From the NCBI GenBank assembly GCA_028554795.2, contig CM068829.1, forward strand, positions 135,632,579 through 135,696,578: 64,000 nucleotides of DNA, given 5' to 3'. A program made the position numbers and the translations under genes. Under the pieces are notes generated by a model. It did not search any database, had not been told where the DNA came from, and saw nothing but the letters and a program-made list of their open reading frames with translations. Numbering within the stretch: the stretch's first letter is position 1; each line of letters opens with the position of its first letter. This DNA is from Sinohyriopsis cumingii (taxonomy: Eukaryota; Mollusca; Bivalvia; Unionida; Unionidae). Shown here piece after piece: positions 22,266 through 35,675 of this stretch.

Positions 22266-24200
22266 TAGGTAAAGAAGTTTATACACCCCTTTATTTGACC
22301 GTGGTCGCAATTAACATTTTCTGGAAATATTGTATCATCATTGTAATGATGCGAAATTTTGTAGAATAATTATGTACATAGAGTAACCTGTTGGTAGAAT
22401 AACACCACAGTACCTCCTGTCGGGGTCAGAGTGACACGTACCCATAAAGACTGATATATTGGATAGTCTCGCAATAAAATGTTGAATGCAAGGGATAGAA
22501 TCTGCTCTGGTTTGGGCATAATATAATTTTAATTAGGACCCACTTGATTAACCGTTTGAAGCAGGCGAAAGTACAGAGTTGATGTGTACCAGAGGAAAAG
22601 TTTAGGAAATTGTGGTCCATTTGATACAGATGCCATAAATGATATTTTCCAGAATAGGAATTAATAAAGACGGATAGGGGAGAATTTTCTTACCTCGATG
22701 GGACTGATAAAGCATTTTGGTGGGTAAAGTAGTAATCCTGATTGGCTAATCTAAACGATGGTGTGTTTGTTCATAGACGTAGTTTCGGGGTTTAAAATAG
22801 TTCCCCTCGTAAAATTAATCAGTCTGAGTTTCTTAGGGTTGCCAAGGAGTTGACTCAATGGAAAAATAGTCGGTATATTTCAATCGTCCTAAAGAGGAAT
22901 GTCGGAAAGTTGTGTACACGGACAAGGACATATTCGGTTGCATAGGAAGATGCGAATCTTGAATAAAGCACACGGTTAGTCTCAATTACATACAATGTGT
23001 TCACTGATGCAAGTTTGTAATTATTTTTTAAGTTTTCCATTTTAAATTCTTCCTTAATTTTTTCCTTGAGTTTCGAAATGATCTTGCATGTCATAATAAC
23101 ATATTGTAAGAATTTCATACAATATTTCATGATATGGATGAGTTTGGATTCAATTGTTTGTATTTATTAGAAACCATATAGAGTAAGATTTGATTGTGTC
23201 TTCTGATGCAAATTGCGTGAATATGAAAATAATCGTCTTAAATGATTTGTTGAGGATTGATTTTGCTATGTCTGAAAATGTATGTCAATGAATCGCTAAT
23301 TAGCAAAGTAAAGTAGTTAGGACAAGGAGTGAAGTCCAATAATTCGTGTATAACTAGGCTGTGAATTCCTTCTATCTGAAACGATGGTGTAGGATTTGGA
23401 ACGTGTGTCGACTGATAGGTCAGCTGGTAAATTTATGGCCACAGCATGCCATAAAGGTATCAGAGAAGACTAATTATGTCATGGTTCTCAGTTATGAATG
23501 CAGTAGCCTCTAACAAGACACCAATTTACGATAATGGGGTGCACATGACCATAGCTAGTTTTTTTTGTGTAATAGTGCACATGACCATAACTAGTTCTGT
23601 TGATTTCGATAGACGATATCTGACGCATATAGTCTAATAATTGTAACCCATAAATAGCTTAATGATACGAAGAAAAGCACATAAGAAACCACTTCTCATC
23701 TGCTTATAACTGCATCATGTGACTTATTCTAATAGTTTTGATGACCCGCAAGAACACCTTATGCTTAGAAAAACATTTCAGTACAAGAGAATAACAGTTA
23801 AGAAAACGATAGGCTGGTGGATATGTAAATGTTTTTGATAACATTATTCATTGAATTTGCATGTGTCCCAACATAATAAGAAATTGTGAAGTGGTTAAAA
23901 ATGAAATAAGCAAAAGTGAAAAATAGAAGTTATCTTCTAAATATAATTATAAAATTTTAAATAGGCCTCAATTTCAAGAATATATTACAGTAAAGGCTGA
24001 GTTAATTTAATTCATGTTCGTATCATATAGCTCTGATAGAACTTTTAATAAAATGTAGCCCAGATATGATGTGCATAGATTTCGACTACAAATGCTTCCA
24101 TGCATAGCTATATTTTCTGGTCCATACAAAAATAGTTTCAAAGTAGTCGACTGTATTCTTATACATGATACTGAGAGTGGTTTTAGTACTAGAGATAACA
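22266..24200. other. Intronic sequence, no gene recognised
   Basis: Part of the large intron between HSPA12-like exons 1 and 2. A 21-bp direct repeat with one mismatch (tgcacatgaccata.ctagtt) occurs at about 23539 and 23576. Short ORFs here show no family signature. Confidence 0.5.
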
Positions 24201-24220
24201 CAAACCATGACATTATCACA

Positions 24221-24407
<187 letters not shown>

Positions 24408-24537
24408 ATTGTTTATCTAGACAATCTATAAATCTCTCCATGTACCATGTTGTACTGATGGTCATCATACATGTCATCGTGTTCATGATTATCATCATAA
24501 TTATTACTACCACTAGTACTATTACTATGATTATTGT

Positions 24538-24566
24538 TAGTAGTAGTAGTAGTAGTAGTAGTAGTA
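24538..24566. repeat. (TAG)n microsatellite
   Basis: About nine TAG/AGT units. A shorter array of the same type is at 24846-24861. Confidence 0.9.
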
Positions 24567-24915
24567 TTTCACTTGGACAAAGGCATGTCCGTTGTGTCTT
24601 GTCATGCGTGCGTCGTTCAGGATCAGTTTGTCATCATCCTAGAGATTGTTTCTCAACAAATTTTGATAATAAATTAGTTTATTTTCTAATAATATGAATA
24701 TGTCGGATATCTTGATATTTAGAAACTCCTGTTCATATTTATATAAAAGACCTGCCGCTTGATTCACAGAGGATGTCAAGAATTTAAATTTGCATTGTCA
24801 TAATAATGTATATCTTTATCTCCAGAAGAGTCATTTTTATTATATAGTAGTAGTAGTAGTAGGACAGATAAATACGTGGTGCTGATGTGAATGATTGATA
24901 GTGGCCTCTTCGTAC

Positions 24916-25227
24916 CATTTTTTCATGCAACATCATTTTGAATCGACGGAAGTAATACCATCTTTTGTGTTCATTGTTGTCATCAGATGCTAATTCACTA
25001 TACTTGGATTCAGCTTCATACAAAAAGGAATCAAAAGTTTTCCCATCCGGTTTTATCAAGACTGTTGTAGGGGCCTTCATCGATACCAGGTGTCCCCCAT
25101 ACCACTGCTTTGCACTGATCTTCGTTGGATCTATATCGTACTCGTGTTTGAATGAGAACGCCTAACCAGAATAGGCAGTTCCGAAATCTATGGCGGCAAC
25201 TAAAAGGTTATTTTTTGTTGTTGAGGC
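24916..25227 (-). pseudogene. HSPA12-like exon 1 of those visible (phosphate-1 loop)
   Basis: Acceptor ccacag before 25227, donor aaaatg|gtacga. It encodes VAAIDFGTAYSG (phosphate-1 motif), then an in-frame TAG (25162-25164), then AFSFKHEYDIDPTKISAKQW and LIKPDGKTFDSFLYEAESKY to HEKM. The stop sits where the family usually has an aromatic residue, so a single substitution probably caused it. Confidence 0.88.
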
Positions 25228-25790
25228 CTGTGGATAGAATAAAATACGGTTGTTTGTTGGTGTTTTTCTTTCATTTGCAAATAGTGTTATCTTTTTGTTT
25301 CGATATATGAAATATAGATAACATATACCAGATGTAAGTAGCTCATATTCTGCAGCAAATATTGCTTTGTCAAATTCACAATAATTTCATATGACATCAT
25401 TTTAAGAGCATAGAAAACAATAATATTTACAATAAGCGTTTGTCTTCTTTTATGGTTTATAGAAGAAATATTAATTTAACGTATTTACCATTTCTGTGTT
25501 TATACTACAGCAAGGGTGAAAAAATCAATCTGCAAGGAAAAGGAAGATCAGATTACTTCAAACATATTTACAAAAACATTATAAGATAAAACAATATTAC
25601 AACAATTCCAAAAACGTTTTTACGTGCACTTTTCTTTTGTGTTTGCTTCTTCAGATCAAATACGGCAAAAGGAAAGATTATATTGAAATGCATAAAAGAC
25701 AACAAACTAAACTGCTCCAGACCCCAAACCCACCCAATCTGACTCTTGAAGACCCCGAACCACTACAGCGTTTAATCTGCATATAATCTG

Positions 25791-25792
<2 letters not shown>

Positions 25793-25838
<46 letters not shown>
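25793..25838. repeat. (TA)n(GA)n microsatellite
   Basis: tatatatata followed by about 17 GA units. Confidence 0.9.
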
Positions 25839-25841
<3 letters not shown>

Positions 25842-26964
25842 ACAAATATAAACCAAACAGAACGGAAAGTGTTATCCCTGGAGACTACAACAGACTGCTT
25901 GATAATACAAAGTAGAATTAGTATTAAATACAAATAATACTGTAAGACAGGTTTAAAATTATTTATTACTCTACGGAGAATCAAAGATTCGAAACGAGGT
26001 CCACGGATAAACGGAACCGTCGCCATGCCTAAACGAACCAGTCCATATACCATCTCGACCAGAGCACACAATTCAAAGCAAGATTTTTATAGAAAGAAGA
26101 TTACTGACGTAAACATTCAAAAACAAGTGAGAGAATCGAAACGGAGCAAAGACAGCAACTTCTAAATGATGGAGAATACGACACATCAAGGTCAAAGTGA
26201 TTCATTATGTTTATTTACATAAACATTTGTAGGGTTGGGCCATGTGTCAACTAACGTTTGTTGGAATCTTAAATAGCCAACCAACCAATAAATAAAATAG
26301 TAGTAGAAGTAAACGTAATGTCCAAGAAAGATAATGCCAATTTTCATATAGAATTTAGAAGTAGATTTAGAAGTACCAGTGCATGAACAGAACTATAATA
26401 AAGAGCATCCCTTCCGCACCAGAAAAACCAGTTTCAAATGAGACTGATTTATCACACTTACAGAAGAAATTTATATAAGATCAAAGGTGTTCAAAACCTT
26501 CAGTTTTCAACACTGGTAATTATTCTCGGAATGTGCTAAAACTTTAGAGTTGTGCTTCAAAATATATACCATCTTCGCTGTCGTTATTAGCAGGTATTCA
26601 ATCGCTTTGAGTATGTTCATGTACATTTTAAGTTTGATGAATCCGTCTGGACCTAAAATGGTCTTTGTTTCATTCAGTTGTTAATGCAACAAGTGCTTTT
26701 TGATCATATGAAATAGAATAATGATCAACTGCACAATCTATTATATATAATGAAATCAATAACCTTCACTATTTTATTGTCAATTAGATATTAACAATTA
26801 TGTTAATTGCTAAGATTATCATTTCACGGAGATACAGGTTTCCACTTAAATAACGAACATTAAAATAGCATTCGAACAACCAAGAGATGCAGATTTTCTA
26901 TTTGCAAGATATCTTTTGTTGTCTGTAATGTATATTTAATTTGCAGTGTGTGTTGGATCTTACT

Positions 26965-26968
<4 letters not shown>
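25839..26968. other. Non-coding, nothing recognised
   Basis: AT-rich intergenic sequence without supportable genes or repeats. Confidence 0.55.

Positions 26969-27025
<57 letters not shown>
26969..27025. repeat. (TG)n(TA)n microsatellite
   Basis: Compound TG then TA dinucleotide repeat of about 55 bp. Confidence 0.9.
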
Positions 27026-27027
<2 letters not shown>

Positions 27028-27203
27028 GTTTTAGGTGCGTTGTGGGCAGTCATCCCGAAAGTGGGTTTACGGGAAGGACATGATATAGTTTACATTTCAA
27101 ATCAAAATACATATACATAGGTTGTATTTCTTACATAGTAATTATGTATATGTTGAAAATAAGTATATACACTTATGTTATAGTCCTATTCATGTTTTCG
27201 GTT

Positions 27204-27385
27204 CGTGGGCAGATATATATATTTCATGGGCAGTTTTGACCTTTAGGTTGAAGATGACAAAGTAACTGCCCAAAAATACGTTCACGAAGAACAAACATAT
27301 AGCATTCTGCCCGTGAATACGGCCATAGGAACAATATATAGCGTACTGCCCACGAATACGTTCACAAGTAACAAATATATAGCAT
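27204..27385. repeat. Three 40-bp tandem units facing inverted gggcag motifs
   Basis: Units start at 27266, 27306 and 27346, each beginning ctgccc and sharing gaatacg and atatagc. Upstream, the complementary motif gggcag occurs at 27045-27049, 27207-27212 and 27228-27233 (with ttcgtgggcag at 27202), so the array has an inverted arrangement. Confidence 0.75.
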
Positions 27386-30300
27386 GACTTTCCGGTGTGC
27401 GCGCGCAAAATGGTTGTCAAGACACGACGATAAACATTAATCTATTAAGGCATCCTTTGCAATGGCCAGCGTACATATAGCGGACGTGAGGTTCGTTTTT
27501 CACAGCTTGTTTGAAATAAATGGATGATTATATATCCAGTGTAACAACTTGTCTTGACAGCTTATGGATGCTAATGTTTGACATTTATTGTGAAGATGAT
27601 TGTTCACTGCTTGTTGATGAATTCGTAGCTTCTGTTAATCGATGCTATAGCTCAATTTAACTGTCATACACTGATATGTTTAAGTCTGCTTGCACAGTTA
27701 ACTATGCAGAGTTATGGAAATATAACAAATTGGTTTTAATAACTTTCAGAGTTTGTTTTACTATTACTCAATATTTGTTTCAAGTACTATAAAGGCTGTG
27801 ATAGGTTGGGTGGCTTAGATTACAAATCAGGCCCTTCTCACTTGGGGTGGGGTGGGGGGTGGGTACTGCCCATTATGAATATTACTGGTCCTAGATGTCC
27901 AACCTGATATTTATGACATATAGGTTCAACATCTTACTGCCAGCAGAAATGGTGTTCTGTAGTATTTTTCCCAGTCAATAGTTTATGGATATATTATGTC
28001 ATGTACTATGCTTGTTTAATTCTCTCATCTCAGTTCTGACGTTACCATTGAATGCTATAATGTTCCCAGACATCCGGTATTCTTGGTTATTAAAATTATA
28101 TATATACACAGATAACTGAAGGTGAGTTCTCATTATTCCCTAACAATTGTAATTAGTGGGGCTGTAGCAATTGATGGTCTGAGAATTCAAGTTAACTGGT
28201 TCAAAACTTGGGTAAACAACAAACTGTTTTCTTCCTTTGACAGGCATCATAAAGTTTTGCATCTTTGTCTCTCTGATGACTGTGGTACACAAGTTACAGA
28301 CTTTGCCTTAGAATGAGCCTGATTTTTGATACTTGTTACTGAATGGGGTGGGGTAGGGAAGTAACAAAATTATTAAAGGTGGAATGTATGCAAACCATGC
28401 TGGAAATAGATATGTGCCAGCAACTGCAACATGTAAGCTTCAATCAATTTGGAAACTATAAGCTTTATCCTGTAAATATTAACAGTTCACACCCTGTATA
28501 AAAGGTGATTTTGTGTTTGATTAACTGGAACTGTTAATTTATTATGTTAAGGAATTTATTGTTTTAACCCTAGTAAATGTAATATAATTAGGTCAAAAGT
28601 TCCAGTTTGTTTATTGTTTCCAGAGTTGATTATTGTAACTGGAAGAACCTGTTTCTAAGTGTTAAATGAAACGAAAGAGATATTGTTTACTCAAGTGATA
28701 TAAAATAAAAGTTTAAAATGAACTGAAAGAAATATTGTTTATTCAAGTGATACAAAATAAATGCAAAAGTGTATATTCATTAAGAAGTGTATTGTCAATT
28801 GCAAATAAATGAAGATTTATCTTATTTTGTTCTTTACTTGTGTACAAAATTATACCTGGATTGGGCAATAATTACTTGGACTCCATTTGGAAAAGAAAAA
28901 TCTATATGTCCTAAATACCTAATGTTCATATCATAATGCTCTTTTAATGGATGATTATGCTTTTCAGCTGACGTTACCATATTGCCAAGTGAACTAATAG
29001 TATGGCCTTCGGTGTGGCCCACTAATCACATTTGTAAATGAATTATGCATACAATAGAGAAATAGCTCTTAAAATATCTTATGAGTTGAACAATCTGTGT
29101 ACACAAATAAACTTGAAGCAAATCTTTGAACTTGTATGCCACACATGCAAGTGAATTGGTGGTTTTCATATGTAACTTGTGTACTCTTATGGCTTTTGTC
29201 TATATTACTTTTAGCCATTTCTATTCACACACCAGAACACAACCTTTTTTGTCTGATTCAGGTACTAATGCAAAACTTATTTCAGCTGTAACTGAAGTAT
29301 ACAGAATTTTTCCTGACGTTGAGGCCTACTGTGTAGACAGTATAGCTGTAAGTCATCAAATCAAATGGAAGACAACAGTGTGCAGTTGAAGAAAATGATA
29401 TATACCCAGTACCATTTAGAGTTATCTTAAAGAAAAGTCACAATGCACACTGATACAAGTAGTTTTAGAAAATGCATTTGTTCCACATACATTTTAACTT
29501 AACCCAAAAGTTCAGTCTCTTGCCTAAAATTCAATCAGATGTATGCATTTATTCCATAAAACACAAAGATATAATGAACCAAATCATTTTCATTATTGAG
29601 TTAGGTAGTAGGCTATGTTAAAGAGTGCAATCACTTTATCGATTTTTTTTTCCATTACATTTTTATTTATTATAAAATGACATTTCTTAGTGGAGTGCTA
29701 GCAACTGTAACTTGAGGAATATTTTGTACATGCTGGCCTAAGTGTCATGAATATACTGTGCTACATTTTGCTTTATTAGGTATAATACTATCATGAGACT
29801 TGCTTGATTAAATCCTGAATTTGTCAGTTACACTTACAAGTCCACTGGTAGAATTTAAAATCTGTGACAGTTTGGGAACTTTTTTTGCAGTAACTGCAAA
29901 TCACTTTGCCTTCACAGTCAATGAATTCAAGCCATTGATAATTGTCAAACCATTGTGACTGAAAATGTGATTGTCTCTTAGTTGTGTCCTATTTGATAAT
30001 TTTGCTGCCACAGAGTCTGGATTGTGTCTCTGAAGAAATAGTTCATCTAGACTCTGTTGCAGTATTACATTTTATATGTTCAATTTAATGAATTTTCTTT
30101 CTTTGAATCATTCTTATGTCATAACTTGCGAAAATAGTTTAGTTAACAATATTTATTCAAACAGAAAAGATAACCTCACTTGACAAATCATCCTACTAAA
30201 GTGATCATGGCATACACTTTTATCTTTGAAATTCAAATATTGCCCACTCGTTAATTAACATAACTAATATTGCACATTGAAGGTGATCATATGTATCATC

Positions 30301-31435
30301 AGTTTTAAAAAAATAAAGACATAATACTATCATTTAATCACTGCATACAGGAAACAGACACTTGTGTCTGTAAAATGCCTTTCATTGGATTACTTTGGTT
30401 TATTAAAACCAAACAGCAATCCACTCAGGATTTTCTAGGATAGATACAGAGAATATATTATGGTCATTCAGAACGCTATCAATACATCAGACCAGATTGT
30501 TTTTATTATTATTTAGGCAAAATAACTTAGTAAGTCAGATGGCAAACATGAGGATGGTGATAGGTTATGTGGAATTTGCATTGAATCATCTGATCCCAGA
30601 AGATTTGATACAATGTCACTGGCTGTGGTAATCATCAAGTGCAGTTGCACGGCACCATAAGACTTATCAAGATACCATAAGCTAGAAAGATGAAGAAAAA
30701 GAAAAACGATGACCCAAAGACAAATCCTGCAAACTGTGTGCAAAAATGATTCCACAGATTATAGATGAAAACTTTACTATATTTAGCTTCAAGATATTAA
30801 TAAATTCGGATTACTTCCTCCAGTCTGCTACAGTAATTCATGCCCATTGCACTCATAAATTGATTATAGTCCTTGCAGTATTTTGTGTGGGCCACAATAT
30901 TTTAATTGATGCAGCTGATGCTCCATTCTTCAGTTCAGTGTTGATTCAAACATAGCAATGTCCCTTTGGGATGTGTGCATAAATAAAGAATGCCTGTCCC
31001 TTCATTACCACACTTGTTGAATTTATCGTGTCTCTCTGAAAACTGTACCATGTGAGAAAGAATTTTATAAACAAACTGGACATAAGTATTGCTAGACATA
31101 TACTCAGACCTGAGACTTCATAAAAGACTGCTTACTTGTGAGGCATTATTAGTGCTAGGGCTTGAGGTAATAACTTGCTATATGTTTGGTAAGGCAAAAT
31201 AAGGGGCCTTATGACTTAAATTGAAACTGTGAAAAAACAAAAGGTTCAAATGCAATAAACTTTTGTTTTTCCTCATTTGTTATATTACAGTGCCATGAAA
31301 GGTCATTTCTTTTATCTTTTTAATCCCTTGCCAATTTTAAGTCATCATCACTAACCAAGTCTCTAAATCAATTCTTGGCATATTTAGCTAAAATGGTGTC
31401 TACTGTTCCATTATATCATTGATTGTTTAGCTTGC
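27386..31435. other. Long stretch without recognised genes
   Basis: Short ORFs only (for example 28122-28316 + and 28834-29022 -), with no supporting domains. A G-rich patch (ggggtggggtggggggtggg, 27845) and a pair of similar about 60-bp blocks (agaaatattgtttattcaagtg at 28727-28748, compare 28677-28700) are the only structure I see. It may be intron or intergenic. Confidence 0.45.
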
Positions 31436-31437
31436 TT

Positions 31438-31620
31438 GTATGGAGCTTAACACAATTTTTCAGGACATCATAGACTTTACATGGCAGCCAACATATTTAT
31501 TGGAAGAAATCAACACACATAACGCTACTGGCAAGCTTTCTCATATACACACATTGGTTGGACTAGAGAGAGTTGATTAGTGATGTGTATGCCTAGACCA
31601 TTCTATAATCCAGGGCCCCA
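31438..31620 (-). mobile_element. SINE family A, strongly decayed
   Basis: The + strand shows ggagcttaacacaatttttc, tttacatggcagccaacata, acgctactggcaagctttct and cctagaccattctataatcc in the order of the SINE at 758-1014, with many substitutions and deletions. Confidence 0.7.
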
Positions 31621-32160
31621 TGATTGAATACAGCTTAAAGAAATTAACCCTAATTCAATTTCCTTGTTGCATTTAAATCATAACACCCACCATGCAAAGT
31701 GACACATGTCTCAAGATTTTCAAATTTGTATATGTTTTGCAACTTTTAATTCTGAGTTGATGCATGTGGATGTGGAAATTCAGTTACTGAATACTTAGCT
31801 ACTTATATAAGGAGCTCTCACACTGGTAAAAGCATGCAGTTGGGATTGTATTTGCAAGAGGGCAATTAATTGTTCAAAATACTGTTTTAGCTAACTACAT
31901 ATGCGAAGGGTTGATGTATAAAAAAGAGGATCAAGAAATCCTAGCTGGTAAAGATAATTGTATCCAACTTGACAGAAAGTGAGAAGGCCTTTTAATTTTG
32001 TACAGCAGTTTCATTAAGGAACCAACTATAATACCATTAGAAGTTTATGAGCAGCAAAAACCACATTTAGGACCAACTAGACATCAAAACCATATGCATA
32101 GTTCCATTTACGGCCAACCAGACATCAAATAGGTCATCTAGTGAAAGCACAATGTCAAAA

Positions 32161-32512
32161 TGACCAGCCATCTAGGAGAAGTAGCAAGGAAGGGGTTTTC
32201 CAGATGCCCATTAAAACAGCCATATTGGAGGTTAGATTGGCACTATTTTCATTTACGTCCAACTAGACATAAGAAGTCTTTCACTGATATGACGATTCAT
32301 TCAGGAGAAGTAGTTATACCAAGATTTTCAGGATGGCCACATTGGTGGCCTTATAGGATGTCTGTACAGCACCATAATTCTCATTCAGGACCTGCTAGAC
32401 ATCAACATAAGTATTTTGTACACATGCTGACACGCTGACACAATTATCCATTCAGAAGTAGCGATAAAAAGTTTCTTAATATGGCTACTGTGGCAACCAC
32501 ATTGTATGTGTG
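32161..32512 (+). repeat. ~125-bp tandem repeat (2.5 units)
   Basis: Units start near 32161, 32287 and 32443. Shared landmarks are caggagaagtag, ttttccagatgccca / ttttcaggatggccac, catttacgtccaactagaca and cattcaggacctgctagaca. A diverged partial unit may precede at 32060-32130 (catttaggaccaactagaca). Confidence 0.7.
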
Positions 32513-33320
32513 AGTGGCACCATCTTGTTTTTTCTTCCAGATATTTTCACACAAATATCATATTTAAAGATAACATGAATTCATACAAGATCTTGTCAGT
32601 TTATTTCATAACAGACTTTTCCCTCATATTAATATAATCTTTTGAAAACATTTATACATTATAGTTCTAGAAATTTTTCATGCTCTCAGAAACTATTAAA
32701 ATCACAGCAGAAAGTGTTATGTTATATCTTTATTCAGCACTGAAAAATATTTATGAACTCTTAAAGTTTTTTCCCCTATATTAACTTAATTTAATGAAGA
32801 TTTTCAGACTATAACCTTTCCATTGGATTTATTTTTTCAAACATGGCGTAAAAAGTATGTTATAGTAACCAATTTTTACATTGCCTTCACCATTGCAGAA
32901 ATCTTTATAATCAATTTCCTAGTAAAGAAAAGCCAAGAAAATAAATGGACAGTTAATATTCACTTCAGGATCACAGACCTGAGGCAAATATGTCATTGTT
33001 AAATCAAACATTTTTATTGTGTTTCCTTAGACCTAAATATATATATATACTTGCTGTTACTCTAAACGAAGGCTGGTGATCCAGTTGATAACCTTTTGGG
33101 GGTTTTAAGGATGTCTTTAAAATTAAGGCCTTAAAAATGTTGAGATCTTATATTAAAAATGACAATTTGAGCCTTGCAGATTCATGTCCACAGGTGCCCA
33201 AATAAAATAAAAAGGGGGGGGGGGTGCAAGGGGCAAGCTTGTTGGTGTGTTATAAAATAACTGACTTATCATCGGTGTGCTGACAGGTGATGTGTAATTA
33301 AATCACTGTTGTAATATTAA
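32513..33320. other. Non-coding, nothing recognised
   Basis: AT-rich. A G run (about 10 G, 33215-33224) is the only feature. Confidence 0.5.
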
Positions 33321-33325
33321 TAATG

Positions 33326-33496
33326 AGTGAGTCCGCACAAAGGAATTTCATACAGCTAAACTAGCTCAACAACTAGAGGCAATTAAGAAATATATCCACA
33401 TTCGTGATTCTGTCAAATGGCAGATACAACAGCATCAGGAAGCTCAAGTGGCATTTACAGAAGGTAAAGAGCCGCTATACTTGTTATCTTTTTAGG
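33326..33496 (+). other. Possible exon or gene relic
   Basis: One frame is open over about 57 codons: KEFHTAKLAQQLEAIKKYIH, DSVKWQIQQHQEAQVAFTEG, to a TAG at 33494. An alternative ATG at 33418 reads MADTTASGSSSGIYR up to a GT donor (gaag|gtaaag). I cannot decide between the two and recognise neither. Confidence 0.25.
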
Positions 33497-33847
33497 GATG
33501 TGCTTGGATTTTGCCCTCAAGCTGGAGCAGTCATAGGATATATAATAAATCGCCACGGTCGGAATTTATCCCCAAGCTGGGGTAATCGATGGGTAAAGTC
33601 TTATCCACAGTCGGGGTTTTATTCAAGCTTCAGGTGCAAGTTTTTGTGCATCTCCATGCCCTTGCATAAAACACAGTTACACGTTTTTTTATATAGATAT
33701 TTTTCAGTTGTAGACAGGAATAATAAGTATTTGCGAGTGTTTGAAATGAATGGGTTCATTATGAATTGAGTGGCACTACATTTCAAAAGCAAAATTGGAT
33801 TGAAATGCAAGAACTGTAGTACGGAATTAGTGTTGGTTCTGGATCGT

Positions 33848-33860
33848 AGAATGGAATTGT
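33848..33860. repeat. Target duplication of SINE B, left
   Basis: agaatggaattgt, repeated exactly at 34178-34190. Confidence 0.92.
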
Positions 33861-34177
33861 GTGTGTGTGATTGGATTTTTAACGTAGCTTGAATAATTTT
33901 TCAGTCATATTGCTACGATGTCTGCAGTGTGGCAGTTTATAGTGATGTATAGCACTGGGGCATCATGCTGCAAACATGTAGTATGATGTTGCACCCAGTC
34001 ACATTATCCTGACACCAGGCCGATCAGTCCTAACACTAACCTCTTAATGCTGAGCGTCTAGCGAGGTAGCTGTTAATACCATTTTTGTAAGTCTTTGGTA
34101 TGACTTGGCTGGGGTTTGAACCCATGACCTCCCGCTTCTGAGGCGGACGCTCTAACCACTAGGACACCGGAGTGGTC
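33861..34177 (-). mobile_element. SINE family B, minus strand, with intact target duplication
   Basis: On the minus strand the head is cactccggtgtcctagtggt, then tagagcgtccgcctcagaag, with B-box-like gggttcaaacc and a body matching 17232-17617. The tail ends in CA repeats (gtgtgtgtg on the + strand). A perfect 13-bp target duplication flanks it. Confidence 0.93.
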
Positions 34178-34190
34178 AGAATGGAATTGT
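34178..34190. repeat. Target duplication of SINE B, right
   Basis: agaatggaattgt, exact copy of 33848-33860. Confidence 0.92.
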
Positions 34191-35675
34191 AACAATTACA
34201 ATGGAAGCAATTTGTATTATGCTTGTTGGGGCATTCCTCACTGATGGCTGTCAGTGACATCATCATGGGAATGTGTAACAGCCACATTTTGTAAGAACAA
34301 GGTGTAGTTGGTGAACAATACAGACACTTTTCTGCCATTTCCACTGGCATCATCTCATATGATGTTATTTAAAAAATCTTCCTACAACATACTCACAACA
34401 TATAAAACCTATATGCAAATCTGATGAAAGCTGCTTGTGTTTCTGAAACACATATTCCATACTGGTGGCAAGAATGTCCAAATCTACATTACAAAAATGA
34501 AAACATTACCATCCATCTAGGAGTTGCAAATGTATGAAATCCTCTTGTTGGGTAGTTTTACTAACAGGCTTTACAGCAGGGCCTTCCATTAGATTTAAAT
34601 GTGGCAGGTAAGTTGACAAAGTAGGGTGGGGGGTTGGGGGGACCTACCCCAATGGGGATAATTCATTTTTTTTTTAAAGTAGCATGGTGTAAAGTAAAAG
34701 TAGATGGGCTGATAAGGAATCCACTGAATTTACAGACTAAAGGTTCAGACATTTGTTTTTAAGAGAAAAATGAAAGAAGGAAACAATACAACAGATATTT
34801 TAATATGACTTTAATGTTTATTTTCTAGATTTAATTAAGATTATGAATCAGAATCAGTCTCCAACTCCACTGTAAAGTTTATCTATTACTTCTTCTGCTC
34901 AGGCACCTGCAAATTAAAACAAAATTGTAATGCTTAAATAAAGTCATATCATCTCAGCACTAGTTACATATGCAGAAGTCATGTTAATCAGCATTATAAA
35001 AATGTATGAAATTTTCTTCACTGCACTTGTGCTTCCCTTGCTATCGTTAAGCCATGATACAAGATAACTTTGCACTTACTTGTCATTTCTGGCAAGTGGA
35101 TGGTGCAATCAATTTGCACAAAGATGAATTTATTTCATCCAAATATTTCATGTGAATAAAAATTCCAAATGGAGGCACTTGTCCGATCAGACAAGATATA
35201 TGCATATTGTAGTTAGCTGGACTCTAGCTCTGATAGTCCTGGGCAATAGGATAAGCTGATTTTGTTATCAGTTTAGAAATGCATCCGCTTTGCAAATACT
35301 ATGCTTTAAAAGACGAAACTGAATCCAATATTGATGAAATAAGAGTCATTTGGATTACCTTGTTTTTTATCATTCTGCGTTGGTTGGGTGCATATTTGAG
35401 GGTCTCTGATATGGTCTCTTCCATTCCATTTGCCTTTGCTTTGCCATTAGTTTTCAAGCAGGCTTCTGCATGAGTAATACAATGTTTTAAAATAAGTTTC
35501 ACAACAAAGGATGCATTGCATTTTTCTAAATGCCAGCAATAATCAATGGAATATTTTTAAAACATGTACTTTGAAATGTGTCTCAAGTTACTTTATCAAT
35601 TCATTTAAAAATCTCTGGCAAGTCACATGAAAAACACAATTTAAATCAAGCCATACTTACTTATCAAAGACTTTC
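34191..35675. other. Non-coding, nothing recognised
   Basis: AT-rich with one G/C-rich patch (ggtggggggttggggggacc, 34625). No supported gene. Confidence 0.5.

Noticed and set aside
28834-29022. Minus-strand ORF with GHTEGHTISSL, resembling a metallo-beta-lactamase motif
   Set aside because: Only one short motif-like string, with no other fold residues, start context or neighbouring exons.
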